Positions 1 to 7,787 of a DNA stretch of 64,000 nt are shown here, one piece after another (within the stretch, counting starts at the first letter, position 1; every line of letters begins with the position of its first letter). The notes under the pieces are model-generated. The model was given only the letters and a program-made list of their open reading frames with translations. It had not been told where the DNA came from and did no database searches. Position numbers and translations under genes: made by a program. Source of the DNA: Pseudonocardia sp. MH-G8 (GTDB lineage Bacteria > Actinomycetota > Actinomycetes > Mycobacteriales > Pseudonocardiaceae); assembly GCF_002262885.1 (NCBI RefSeq), contig NZ_NKYF01000002.1, positions 62,001-126,000 on the forward strand, given 5' to 3'.

Positions 1-10
1 ACTGCGGGTC

Positions 11-370
11 GTGGACACCACCCCCTTGCTGCACATCTCGAACCCCACCGAGTGGGAGACCATGCGCGCTGCAGGCGTGATCGCGCCGCCGTCGCTCGAC
101 GAGGTCGGGTTCGTGCACCTCTCGACGCCCGAGCAGGTCGCGCTCCCGGCGAACCGGATCTACGGCGGGCGGAGCGACCTGCTGCTACTCGTGCTCGACC
201 CGGAGCGGATCGGCGTGGAGGTCCGGTTCGAGCCGGGCGTGCCCACCGACCCGGAGTCGATGCGCTTCCCGCACGCCTACGGCCCGATCCCGACGTCGGC
301 CGTGGTGGACGTGCGGCCCTACGCGCCGGGCCCCGACGGCAGCTTCGGCGCGCCGGACCTCAGCGCCTGA
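11..370 (+). CDS. DUF952 family protein
   Basis: A 119-residue cytoplasmic protein. It opens with a short 'LLHIS' strand and a W-containing helix, followed by 'GFVHLSTPEQV', then a run of hydrophobic strands around 'LLLLVLDPERIG' and a closing 'FPHAYGPI' motif. This order (xHI...GFIHxS...ANR...L.iDp..lg...FPHxYGP) is the one I know from DUF952 proteins, a small family of unknown biochemical role; the length matches. The GTG at base 11 gives the expected N-terminus, but only ten bases of upstream sequence are visible, so a slightly earlier start cannot be excluded. No partner gene is evident: the next gene is a TetR regulator beyond a repeat block. Confidence 0.8.
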   Translation: MDTTPLLHISNPTEWETMRAAGVIAPPSLDEVGFVHLSTPEQVALPANRIYGGRSDLLLLVLDPERIGVEVRFEPGVPTDPESMRFPHAYGPIPTSAVVDVRPYAPGPDGSFGAPDLSA

Positions 371-412
371 CCGACACGTAGGCGGCCCACGCCCCGACTC
401 GCATGCTGGAGG

Positions 413-496
413 GCGCGACTCGCGGGTGTCGGAGCGCGACTCGCGGGCGTGGGGGCGCGACTCGCGGGCGTGGGGGCGTGACTCGCGGGGGTGTGG
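413..496 (+). repeat. Four tandem 21-bp repeats with CGACTCGCG core
   Basis: Four head-to-tail copies of a 21-bp unit begin at 413, 434, 455 and 476; copies two and three are identical. Each contains CGACTCGCG or TGACTCGCG followed by a G-rich stretch. A further diverged half copy with CCCCGACTCGC lies at 392-402, right after the DUF952 stop. Because 21 bp is seven codons, the array reads through as an artificial Arg-Asp-Ser repeat in front of the TetR gene; I treat that extension as non-coding. The same core recurs elsewhere in the window at gene ends. Confidence 0.85.
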
Positions 497-500
497 CATC

Positions 501-532
501 ATGATGACCAGATTCGTCCATCTGGTCATCAT
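501..532. promoter_or_regulatory. Perfect 13-bp inverted repeat, probable TetR operator
   Basis: ATGATGACCAGAT at 501-513 is the exact reverse complement of ATCTGGTCATCAT at 520-532, with a 6-bp spacer. It lies 13 bp before the chosen start codon of the TetR gene, the usual place for an autoregulatory operator. Inference: the regulator binds here and represses itself and the coupled phosphotransferase gene. Confidence 0.75.
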
Positions 533-545
533 CGCGGAGGTGCCG

Positions 546-1241
546 GTGTCGCCACGAGGCGTTCCCGTCGATCCGGCCGAGCGGGCGGGCCGCATCCTCG
601 ACGCCGCAGCCCGGCTCCTGCTGCGCTACGGCCACGACCGCACCACGATCGGAGACATCGCCCGGGAGGCCGGCGTCGCCAAGGGCAGCGTGTACGCCCA
701 CTGGCGCAGCCGGGACCAGCTCTTCCTGGCGCTGCTGCGTCGCGAGCAGGTGACGGTCCTGCGCCGGGTGCGGGACCGGGTCCGTGCCGCCGGCCGGCCC
801 GCCGACCTGGAGCTGGTGCTCGCCGAGAGCGTGCGCGCCTACCAGGCCAGCCCGCTCGTCATCGCCGTCCTGACCCGCAACACCGAGATCCTCGGGGGCC
901 TGGCGCGCGCGGCGGCGGGCGACGGCGTCCGGCGGGGCAGCATCGTCGAGCTCCTCGCCACCTTGCGGGACGGCGGCTGGATCCGCACCGATCGCACCCT
1001 CGCCGAGCAGGTCACGGTGCTGTCCGCGGTGTACCTGGGCTACTTCCTGACCGAGCCGCTGCTGCCCGGTGAGTTCCGGGTGCCCGACGACGCGGTCGCC
1101 GGGCTCATCGCCGAGACCGTGCAGCGCGCGCTGTGCCGCCCGGAACCGCTCACGCCCGACGAGGTGGCGGCGGTGGATCGGGCGGTGCACGAGCACATCA
1201 CGGCCGCGGCGGAACGACTCCTCGAGGAGGACCAGCCATGA
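546..1241 (+). CDS. TetR/AcrR family transcriptional regulator
   Basis: A 231-residue regulator. The N-terminal helix-turn-helix is clear: 'ILDAAARLLLRYG' then 'TTIGDIAREAGVAKGSVYAHW', a standard TetR_N domain; the C-terminal ligand/dimer domain is family-typical in size but gives no clue to the ligand. The start is set at GTG 546 because GGAGG at 536-540 precedes it at good spacing and the protein then begins just before the DNA-binding domain. Longer readings pass through the 21-bp repeats and the operator and are unlikely. Its stop overlaps the next start (ATGA), so the two genes are translationally coupled. It probably controls the downstream enzyme and itself through the inverted repeat at 501-532. 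Confidence 0.9.
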   Translation: MSPRGVPVDPAERAGRILDAAARLLLRYGHDRTTIGDIAREAGVAKGSVYAHWRSRDQLFLALLRREQVTVLRRVRDRVRAAGRPADLELVLAESVRAYQASPLVIAVLTRNTEILGGLARAAAGDGVRRGSIVELLATLRDGGWIRTDRTLAEQVTVLSAVYLGYFLTEPLLPGEFRVPDDAVAGLIAETVQRALCRPEPLTPDEVAAVDRAVHEHITAAAERLLEEDQP

Positions 1242-3748
1242 GCACCGCGTACGTGAGGGACCTGGACGATCCGGGGGCGGACCTGTCCACCACCGGCGGG
1301 AAGGGTGCCTCCCTCGCGGCGCTCACCCGCGCCGGGCTGCCGGTGCCGCCCGGTTTCCACGTGACGACGGCCGCCTACCGGCACTTCGTGCAGCGACACG
1401 GCCTGCAGGACGAGATCGTTGCCGCCGCCGGGACCGAGGAGGCCGCGGACCGGATCGCCGCGCTGTTCGCCGCGCACGAGGTCCCCGACGAGATCGCTGC
1501 GCCGATCCGGGAGGCCTACGCGGCGCTCGGTGCGCCGGCGGTGGCCGTGCGCTCCTCGGCCACGGCGGAGGACCTGCCGGGGGCGTCCTTCGCCGGTCAG
1601 CAGGACACCTTCCTCGACGTCTCCGGCGCCGACGACGTGATCGACGCCGTGCGGCGCTGCTGGGCGTCGCTGTGGACCGCGCGGGCGATCTCCTACCGCA
1701 GGCGCGAGGGGATCGGGCCCGGCGACGTGGCGCTCGCCGTCGTCGTCCAGGAACTGGTCGACGCCGACGCGGCAGGCGTGCTGTTCACGGCCGACCCCGT
1801 GACCGGCGCGACCGGCCGGATGGTCGTCAACGCCACCTGGGGGCTCGGGGAGTCGCTGGTGGGCGGGCACGTCACCCCCGACGAGCTGGTGCTCGACGCC
1901 GCAACCGGCGCCGTGCGCGAGCGGCGCACCGGCGACAAGGCCGTGATGACCGTCCGCACGCCGGAGGGACCCGTGGAACGGCCCGTGCCCGACGACCGCC
2001 GCGCCGCCCCGGTCCTCGACGACGCGGGCGCCGCCGCGCTCGTCGTGCTCGGGAGGCGCATCGCGACGCACTACGGCCGGCCGATGGACGTCGAGTGGAC
2101 CCGCTCCCGGGGGGAGTTCGCGATCGTGCAGGCGCGCCCGATCACCGGGTTGCGCGACCCGTGGAACGAGAGCCGCGACGGCGACTACCTGTGGACGAAC
2201 ACGAACCTCGGCGAGGCGATCCCGGACGTCATGACGCCGAGCACCTGGTCGCTGGTGCAACTGTTCATGTCCCGGGCGATGCCGACGCTCTCGCTGCCCG
2301 GCTTCCGCGGCTACGGGCTCATCGGCGGCCGGTTCTACCTCAACCTGAGCCTGTCCGCTGCGATGTCCCGGCTCGTGGGCATCTCCGGATCCCGCTTCCG
2401 GTCGCTCACCGAGAACACGTTCGGACGGCTCCCGGTCGGCGTCGAGATCCCACCCGTCCCGCTGTCGTCGCTGGAGGTCCTGCGCCGGATCGTCCCCACC
2501 GCCGTCCGGTTCGTGGCGAGCGTGCCCGCCACCCTGCGCCGGCTCCCCGCGTTCGTCGCCGGCAACCCGCGCCACTGCGCGGACCTCATTGCCCGGATCG
2601 AAGCGACAGGCGACCCGCGCGCGCTCGTCCGGTTGTGGGACGAGGTGCGCCCACTCGTCGTCACCGGCTCCGACATGCTCGCCGCCGCCGGGCGCAGCGC
2701 TCCGGTCGCCCTCCTGACCACCCAGGGACGGCTGCGGAAGCTCGTCGGCGAGGCCGACGCCGCCGCGCTCACGTCCGGCCTCACCGTCGACGGCGAGGTG
2801 CTCGCCAGCCTCGGCCCGGTGGTGGGGTTGGCGCTCGTGGAGCGCGGCGACATCGACGAGGCCGGCTACGCGCAGCGCTACGGGCACCGCAGCCCGCACG
2901 AGTTCGAGGTGTCGATGCCGCGGCCGGTGGAGCGGCCCGGCTGGCTGCAGGGCCAGCTCGCGGCGCTGCGCGAGGCCGGCGCCGACCCGCTCGAGCTGCT
3001 GCGGAAGCAGGAGGCGGCCCACCACGCGGCCTGGGACCGCCTGGTCGCAACGCACCCGCGCAAGGTGGCGGCCACCCGCAAGCGGCTGCGGCGGTGGGCC
3101 CGCGCGGCGAGGACCCGCGAGCAGGCACGCACCGAGGTGGTGCGGACCTTCTCCGTGGTGCGCGCACACCTGCTGCGCGCGGGCGACCTGACCGGGCTCG
3201 GCGACGAGGTGTTCATGCTGGACCTCGACGAGGTCGCCGCCGTGCTGGGCGGCGCGCCCGCCCCGAACACGGCGCAGCGGCGCGCCGCCTACGAGCGCTA
3301 CGCCGCCCTCCCGCCCTACCCGTCGGTGATCCGGGGCCGGTTCGACCCGTTCGCGTGGGCGGCAGACCCGGATCGGCGCGGGGACCTGTTCGACGCCTCG
3401 GCCACGCCCGCGGCGTCCGACGGAACGGTCTCCGGGTTCCCGGGCGCGAGCGGCGTGGTGGAGGGAACCGTGCGCGTGCTGCGGTCGGTGGACGAGGGCG
3501 CGCAGCTGCGGCCCGGCGAGATCCTCGTGACCACGGTGACCAACATCGGGTGGACGCCGCTGTTCCCGCGTGCCGCCGCCGTGGTCACCGACGTCGGCGC
3601 GCCGCTCTCGCACGCCGCGATCGTGGCGCGCGAGCTGGGCATCCCGGCCGTCGTCGGCTGCGGGAACGCGACGAGCGTGCTCCACACCGGCGACCGGGTG
3701 CGGGTGGACGGCAGCCGCGGGACGGTGGAGCTCGTCGCCGGGGACTGA
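1238..3748 (+). CDS. PEP synthase / rifampicin phosphotransferase-like enzyme
   Basis: An 836-residue three-domain phosphotransferase. Residues about 1-310 form the ATP-grasp (PPDK_N) domain, with 'GGKGASLAAL' near the start and 'RSSATAEDLPGASFAGQQ' in the nucleotide site; the middle is the substrate region; the C-terminus is the swivelling phosphohistidine domain with 'APLSHAAIVARELGIPAVVG', His at about 792. PEP synthase makes PEP from pyruvate and ATP; rifampicin phosphotransferases share the same architecture and inactivate the drug. The size, the divergent middle and the coupling to a TetR regulator fit the latter or a related phosphotransferase at least as well as central metabolism. 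I saw no rifamycin-associated palindrome upstream. The start ATG 1238 follows GAGGAGG and overlaps the TetR stop. Confidence 0.85.
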   Translation: MSTAYVRDLDDPGADLSTTGGKGASLAALTRAGLPVPPGFHVTTAAYRHFVQRHGLQDEIVAAAGTEEAADRIAALFAAHEVPDEIAAPIREAYAALGAPAVAVRSSATAEDLPGASFAGQQDTFLDVSGADDVIDAVRRCWASLWTARAISYRRREGIGPGDVALAVVVQELVDADAAGVLFTADPVTGATGRMVVNATWGLGESLVGGHVTPDELVLDAATGAVRERRTGDKAVMTVRTPEGPVERPVPDDRRAAPVLDDAGAAALVVLGRRIATHYGRPMDVEWTRSRGEFAIVQARPITGLRDPWNESRDGDYLWTNTNLGEAIPDVMTPSTWSLVQLFMSRAMPTLSLPGFRGYGLIGGRFYLNLSLSAAMSRLVGISGSRFRSLTENTFGRLPVGVEIPPVPLSSLEVLRRIVPTAVRFVASVPATLRRLPAFVAGNPRHCADLIARIEATGDPRALVRLWDEVRPLVVTGSDMLAAAGRSAPVALLTTQGRLRKLVGEADAAALTSGLTVDGEVLASLGPVVGLALVERGDIDEAGYAQRYGHRSPHEFEVSMPRPVERPGWLQGQLAALREAGADPLELLRKQEAAHHAAWDRLVATHPRKVAATRKRLRRWARAARTREQARTEVVRTFSVVRAHLLRAGDLTGLGDEVFMLDLDEVAAVLGGAPAPNTAQRRAAYERYAALPPYPSVIRGRFDPFAWAADPDRRGDLFDASATPAASDGTVSGFPGASGVVEGTVRVLRSVDEGAQLRPGEILVTTVTNIGWTPLFPRAAAVVTDVGAPLSHAAIVARELGIPAVVGCGNATSVLHTGDRVRVDGSRGTVELVAGD

Positions 3749-3781
3749 CGGTTCACGACGGGAGGGCTGCTCGGCACCTGC

Positions 3782-4372
3782 TCACCGGGTGCCGGCGGGC
3801 GCCCGCGGCGGGGACAGCGTCGTCCAGAGGGGCCAGCCGACGAACCAGATGCCGACGACCGGGGCGAGCCGCGCGCCCCAGGACCACATCGGGTCGGCGG
3901 TCCACTCTGCGGGCGCGGGGATGCCGGTGCCGGCCACCACCGCCGTCACGGCGATCACGCCGAGCGCGATCCCCCAGGCCAGCAGCATCTTGCCCCACTC
4001 CCTCCACTCGTAGGCGACCTTCGCGGCGCCGTAGCGGGGCGGGGATGGCGGGGGCGGGCCGCCGGCGAATCGGTGGGCGAACCGACGGTCGGCCCAGCGG
4101 ATCATCGAGTGCCCGAACGCCACCGTGAAGCCCAGGTAGACCGCGGCCAGCCCGTGCGTGAGGCCCGGCGCCGACCCGTTCGCGACGTCGACGAGCGACG
4201 CCGTCACCAGCACCACGTCGAGCACCGGCACCAGCACCAGCAGCACCGTGCTCACACGGCGCGCCCGCAGCAGGTAGCGAGCCACCAGACCCGCGCCGAG
4301 CAGCACCCAGAAACCGACCTCGCAGGCGCCGATCAGCAGCACGAGCGGGTTCTCCGACAGGAAGCGACCCAT
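3782..4372 (-). CDS. Integral membrane protein, unknown function
   Basis: A 196-residue protein with about five or six hydrophobic segments: around 'LVLLIGACEVGFWVLLGAGLV', 'VLLVLVPVLDVVLVTASLV', a 'GLAAVYLGFTVAFGHSMI' stretch, and two near the C-terminus beginning 'MLLAWGIALGVIAVTAVVAG'. A Pro-rich loop and a 'YEWREWGKM' segment lie in the middle. I do not recognise the family with certainty; similar hypothetical membrane proteins occur widely in actinobacteria. The ATG at 4372 is preferred over one eight codons upstream because it begins just before the first membrane helix. It converges on the phosphotransferase gene with only 33 bases between the stops. Confidence 0.7.
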   Translation of the reverse strand: MGRFLSENPLVLLIGACEVGFWVLLGAGLVARYLLRARRVSTVLLVLVPVLDVVLVTASLVDVANGSAPGLTHGLAAVYLGFTVAFGHSMIRWADRRFAHRFAGGPPPPSPPRYGAAKVAYEWREWGKMLLAWGIALGVIAVTAVVAGTGIPAPAEWTADPMWSWGARLAPVVGIWFVGWPLWTTLSPPRAPAGTR

Positions 4373-4470
4373 GGCCGCGAGCCTCCCCGCTGCCAACGCG
4401 CAGGTCGTCGGCCGGAGGACCGATCTCCGACGTACACCCTTCGACGGACCCGCCGAACCGTCGCCCGCGC

Positions 4471-4519
4471 AACGAACGGCACTCTCGTCGGCTAGGAACC
4501 GACGAGAGTGCCGTTCGTT
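4471..4519. terminator. Perfect 21-bp hairpin downstream of the DUF418 gene
   Basis: Bases 4471-4491 and 4499-4519 are exact reverse complements (21 of 21) around a 7-base loop (CTAGGAA). On the minus strand the hairpin begins five bases after the DUF418 stop codon. There is no U tract, which is common for actinobacterial hairpin terminators. Its perfect arms also make it a possible member of a repeat family. Confidence 0.7.
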
Positions 4520-4523
4520 CAGC

Positions 4524-5678
4524 TCAGCGCGTTCGCGCGGGGGGCGATACCGCGTGGACCCGGTGCATCAGCAGCTCCAGCGGGCCCCTCTCGAACCTGC
4601 GCAGCCACCGCGGGGCGGCCAGCAGCAGGACCGCGGAGATCGCGGCCCAGAGCCCGACCACCCACCACGGACCGGCGTCGGCGAACCGCTCCGCGAGCCC
4701 CAGCCCCCAGCCGTAGCAGAGCACCGCGGCGATCAGGTTCTGCAGGACGTAGCAGGACAGGGCGGTGCGGCCGACGCCCGTCAGCCCGCGCCGCACCGGG
4801 CCCGGCTCGCGGCGGGATCGCAGGACGAGGGTCGTGCCCAGCGCGAGCAGGCCGAGCGCGACGAGCGGCGGGACCAGGTAGCGGTCGACCAGGAACCAGT
4901 CCTGCCCGAGGGCCGCGGTCAGCGCGTTGAGCGGGATGCCGACCCCCAACCCGGCCGCCATCAGGCGCCGGCGGATGCGCGCACCCGCGCCCGTGTCGTC
5001 GAACGCTCCCGCCCGCATCAGCCGGGACCCGACGAGGAACAGCACCACCGACGACGGGACGATCATCAGGAGCTCGATCCGGAACACGCCGATGTACTCC
5101 CACCGCAGCAGCACCTGCTCCGGCCAGCTCGCGGTGAGGGACGGGTCGGACGCCGACGGCGACACCGGTGTGTCGGGTGTGGCGATCAGCAGCGCGGTGG
5201 CCCCGAGCAGCACCGCCGCGTACACCCCGCCGACCGCGCCCGCCCAGGCCCGCACCGCCCGATCGCTGCGGCCGACCAGGTGCGCGACCAACAACGACGC
5301 GATCGCGTACCCCATCAGGACGTCGAACTCGAAGACGAGCAGGTAGTGCACGAGCCCTTCGACGAACAGGATCGCGGCCCGCACCGGGTACCGGCCGGGC
5401 CACGGGTTCCCGCGCCGCACGGCCGACCGGTACTGCAGCTCCAACCCCACCCCGAACAGCAGCGTGAGCAGGGCGAGGAACTTGCCGTTGGCGAGCGTCT
5501 GGAGCGCGGTCTGCACCGGCCCGCCGGACCCGAACCCCTGCGAGATCCAGGCCGCCGGGCCACCGGGCGCCGCGAACAGCCAGACGTTGGTGCCGAGGGT
5601 GCCGAGGATCGCGACGCCGCGCAGGACGTCGAGGGCGGCGACCCGGCCCGGCCCGCGCTCGACGGTGGTGGATGCCAT
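4524..5678 (-). CDS. DUF418 family membrane protein
   Basis: A 384-residue multi-pass membrane protein. The N-terminal 'RVAALDVLRGVAILGTLGTN' is the hallmark of DUF418 proteins (R-x-x-x-L-D-x-L-R-G-x-A), and the C-terminal 'WLRRFERGPLELLMHRV' matches the GPLE end of that family. About ten hydrophobic segments are visible between them. DUF418 proteins resemble acyltransferase-like membrane proteins but have no assigned reaction. The gene is divergent from the histidine kinase at 5801, with about 120 bases between the starts, so the two may share a control region. It ends at a strong hairpin. Confidence 0.88.
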   Translation of the reverse strand: MASTTVERGPGRVAALDVLRGVAILGTLGTNVWLFAAPGGPAAWISQGFGSGGPVQTALQTLANGKFLALLTLLFGVGLELQYRSAVRRGNPWPGRYPVRAAILFVEGLVHYLLVFEFDVLMGYAIASLLVAHLVGRSDRAVRAWAGAVGGVYAAVLLGATALLIATPDTPVSPSASDPSLTASWPEQVLLRWEYIGVFRIELLMIVPSSVVLFLVGSRLMRAGAFDDTGAGARIRRRLMAAGLGVGIPLNALTAALGQDWFLVDRYLVPPLVALGLLALGTTLVLRSRREPGPVRRGLTGVGRTALSCYVLQNLIAAVLCYGWGLGLAERFADAGPWWVVGLWAAISAVLLLAAPRWLRRFERGPLELLMHRVHAVSPPARTR

Positions 5679-5800
5679 GACGGCAGGATCGCGCCCGCGG
5701 CCCTCCCCGGTCGTCGGTCGCGCGGATGATCCCCGCCCGCCCGGTCGTGCGACCTTCGATCGACGCGCCGTGCGCGCGGCACGTGTTCAATGGCCGCGTG

Positions 5801-6997
5801 ATGGCGCTGCTGTCGACGGGACGCGCGCGGCTCGACGACGCCCTCTACGCCCTCGGCTACTTCGTGGTCGGCATGCTGCTGCACCTGGTCGTGCCCGAAG
5901 TCGCCGTCCGCTGGAACGAGGGCCCCGCTCCGTCGACGGGGCTCGTGCTGGCGGGGCTCGCGGTCGCGGCGCTCGGCGAGACCCAGCGCCGGGTGCGACC
6001 GGTCCTCGGGCTGGCGACCGCGCTGGTCGCCCTGGTCGGGATGGTGCAGCTGGCGTTCGTCCCGCTCGCGGTCATGCTGGTGCTCGGCGACCTGCTCTAC
6101 TGCTCCGTCCTGTACACGGCACGGCGGGTCAGCTGGGCGGTGGCCGGCGCGTGCGCGGTCGTGGCCGGTGGCACGGCCCTGATGAGCCTGGTGTTCGAGG
6201 GCGGTCGCGCCGCCGTCCTCGTGCTCCTCAACCTCGGCCTCGTGCTCGCAGTGCCGGTGCTGTGGGGGCGCGAGGTGCGCCTGCACAGCGAGCACGCCGC
6301 GGTCGAACGGGAACGCGCCGAACAGGCGTCCCGGATGGCGGAGCTGGACCGCGCGGCCGCCGTGGCCGCGGAGCGCGCGCGGATGGCCCGCGACCTGCAC
6401 GACGTGATCGCCGGGCAGCTGTCGGGGATCGCGATCCAGTCCGAGGCCGCCCTCACCCTGCCCGATCCGGACCCGGCCGTGCTGCGGCGCGTGCTCACGT
6501 CGGTGCGCCGCGACAGCGTCGCGTCGCTGACCGAGATGCGCACCATGATCGGCCTGCTGCGCGCCGACGGCGCGGGCGACGCCGACCCGCGCACCGCTCC
6601 CGCGGGACTGGACCGCCTGGACGAGTTGCTGGAGACCGCACGGGCCACCGGGCTGCGGGTCGCGGTGGACGACGCCCGTACCGGGGCACCGGCAGCAGCC
6701 GCGGTCGACCTGGCCGCGTACCGCATCGTGCAGGAGTCGCTCACCAACGCCGCCAAGCACGCACCCGGCAGCCTGACCGGCCTGCACCTCGACGACCGCA
6801 ACGGAGAACTGGTGATCGAACTCGAGAACGACCTGGTGCCCGATGCCCCACCCGGCGGGGGCACCGGCACCGGGCTGCTCGGGCTGCACGAGCGCGCGGA
6901 CGCCGTCGGCGGCACCGTCGTGGCCGGCCCGGACGGCGAGCGCTGGCGGGTACGCGCGGTACTGCCGGTGCCCGCCGCGGCCGAGGCATCGCGGTGA
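5801..6997 (+). CDS. NarL-type sensor histidine kinase
   Basis: A 398-residue membrane sensor. Residues about 10-155 contain five or six hydrophobic helices with short loops and no large extracellular domain, so the signal is probably sensed in or at the membrane. A helical linker leads to the HisKA_3 dimerisation domain with the phospho-accepting His200 in 'ERARMARDLHDVIAGQ', then a HATPase domain with the N box 'QESLTNAAKHAPG' and a G box 'GTGTGLLGLHERADAVGG'. ATG 5801 was chosen because it starts just before the first helix; GTG 5798 is adjacent. The response regulator start overlaps its stop (GTGA), so they form one operon. Confidence 0.92.
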   Translation: MALLSTGRARLDDALYALGYFVVGMLLHLVVPEVAVRWNEGPAPSTGLVLAGLAVAALGETQRRVRPVLGLATALVALVGMVQLAFVPLAVMLVLGDLLYCSVLYTARRVSWAVAGACAVVAGGTALMSLVFEGGRAAVLVLLNLGLVLAVPVLWGREVRLHSEHAAVERERAEQASRMAELDRAAAVAAERARMARDLHDVIAGQLSGIAIQSEAALTLPDPDPAVLRRVLTSVRRDSVASLTEMRTMIGLLRADGAGDADPRTAPAGLDRLDELLETARATGLRVAVDDARTGAPAAAAVDLAAYRIVQESLTNAAKHAPGSLTGLHLDDRNGELVIELENDLVPDAPPGGGTGTGLLGLHERADAVGGTVVAGPDGERWRVRAVLPVPAAAEASR

Positions 6998-7650
6998 CCG
7001 CGCCCCCCGTGCCGGTCCGGGTGGTCGTCGCCGACGACCAGGCCGCCGTCCGCACGGGCCTGGTGATGATCCTCGACGCCGCCCCGGAAATCACCGTGGT
7101 CGGCGAGGCAGCCGACGGGCTCGCCGCTGTCACCATGGCCCGCGAGCAGCAGCCCGACGTCGTGCTGATGGACATCCGCATGCCCGGCATCGACGGCATC
7201 GAGGCCACCCGCCGCCTCGTGGGGGACGGCGTGTGCGAGGTCCTCGTGCTCACGACCTTCGACCTCGACGAGTACGTCGACTCCGCCCTCGCGGCCGGGG
7301 CGGCGGGATTCCTGCTCAAGTCGGTTGATGCGCCCGCGCTGCTCGCCGCGGTCCGCGCGGTGGCGCGCGGAGACGGCGTACTCGCTCCGGAGATCACCCG
7401 CCGCGTCATCGCACGCCTCGGCGCCCCGTCCCGCAGGCCGGTCCGACCGGCGGGCCTCGACGACCTCACCCCCCGCGAGACCGACGTGCTCGCCTGCCTG
7501 GGCCGAGGCCTGTCCAACGCGGAGATCGCGACGGAGCTGGTGATCACCGAGGCCACCACGAAGACGCACGTCTCGCGCGTGCTGACCAAGCTCGGCCTGC
7601 GCTCCCGGGTGCAGGCCGCGATCGCGGCGCAGGACTCCGGGTTGACCTGA
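6994..7650 (+). CDS. NarL/LuxR-type response regulator
   Basis: A 218-residue regulator with an N-terminal receiver domain ('VVVADDQAAVRTGL' acidic pocket, phospho-acceptor Asp60 in 'PDVVLMDIRMPG', conserved Thr in 'LTTFD', Lys in 'FLLKS') and a C-terminal LuxR helix-turn-helix ('LTPRETDVLACLGRGLSNAE', 'TTKTHVSRVLTKL'). It is the cognate partner of the kinase just upstream, whose stop overlaps this GTG start. The targets are unknown; the divergent DUF418 gene is the nearest candidate. A perfect hairpin lies 36 bases after the stop. Confidence 0.92.
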   Translation: MTAPPVPVRVVVADDQAAVRTGLVMILDAAPEITVVGEAADGLAAVTMAREQQPDVVLMDIRMPGIDGIEATRRLVGDGVCEVLVLTTFDLDEYVDSALAAGAAGFLLKSVDAPALLAAVRAVARGDGVLAPEITRRVIARLGAPSRRPVRPAGLDDLTPRETDVLACLGRGLSNAEIATELVITEATTKTHVSRVLTKLGLRSRVQAAIAAQDSGLT

Positions 7651-7686
7651 GCCGGGCAGGCGACAGCGACACGGCCGCCCGTAGGG

Positions 7687-7729
7687 CCCGACTCGCGGGG
7701 TTGCGGTTGTTCCAACCCCGCGAGTCGGG
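7687..7729. terminator. 17-bp perfect hairpin with the CGACTCGCG repeat core
   Basis: CCCGACTCGCGGGGTTG at 7687-7703 pairs exactly with 7713-7729 around a 9-base loop. It lies between two convergent genes (response regulator and Ser/Thr kinase), so it may terminate both transcripts. The flanks also pair weakly (GCGACAC before, GTGTCGC after), making a longer nested palindrome of about 80 bp. Core and right flank match the element at 56987-57060. Confidence 0.75.
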
Positions 7730-7787
7730 GTCTGCGCGCACGTGTGTCGCGCTGTGGATGCCGGGCCGTGCGGCGGTGCGGCGCTCG

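Noticed and set aside
426..545. N-terminal extension of the TetR protein through the 21-bp repeats
   Set aside because: It encodes an artificial RDSRAWG-type repeat, crosses the operator-like inverted repeat and ignores the good ribosome binding site at 536-540.
371..545. CRISPR-like array
   Set aside because: The 21-bp units are head to tail without spacers, and no cas genes are in the window.
1040..3685. Minus-strand open frame opposite the PEP-synthase-like gene
   Set aside because: Arg/Gly/His-rich translation with no domain; shadow of the real gene.
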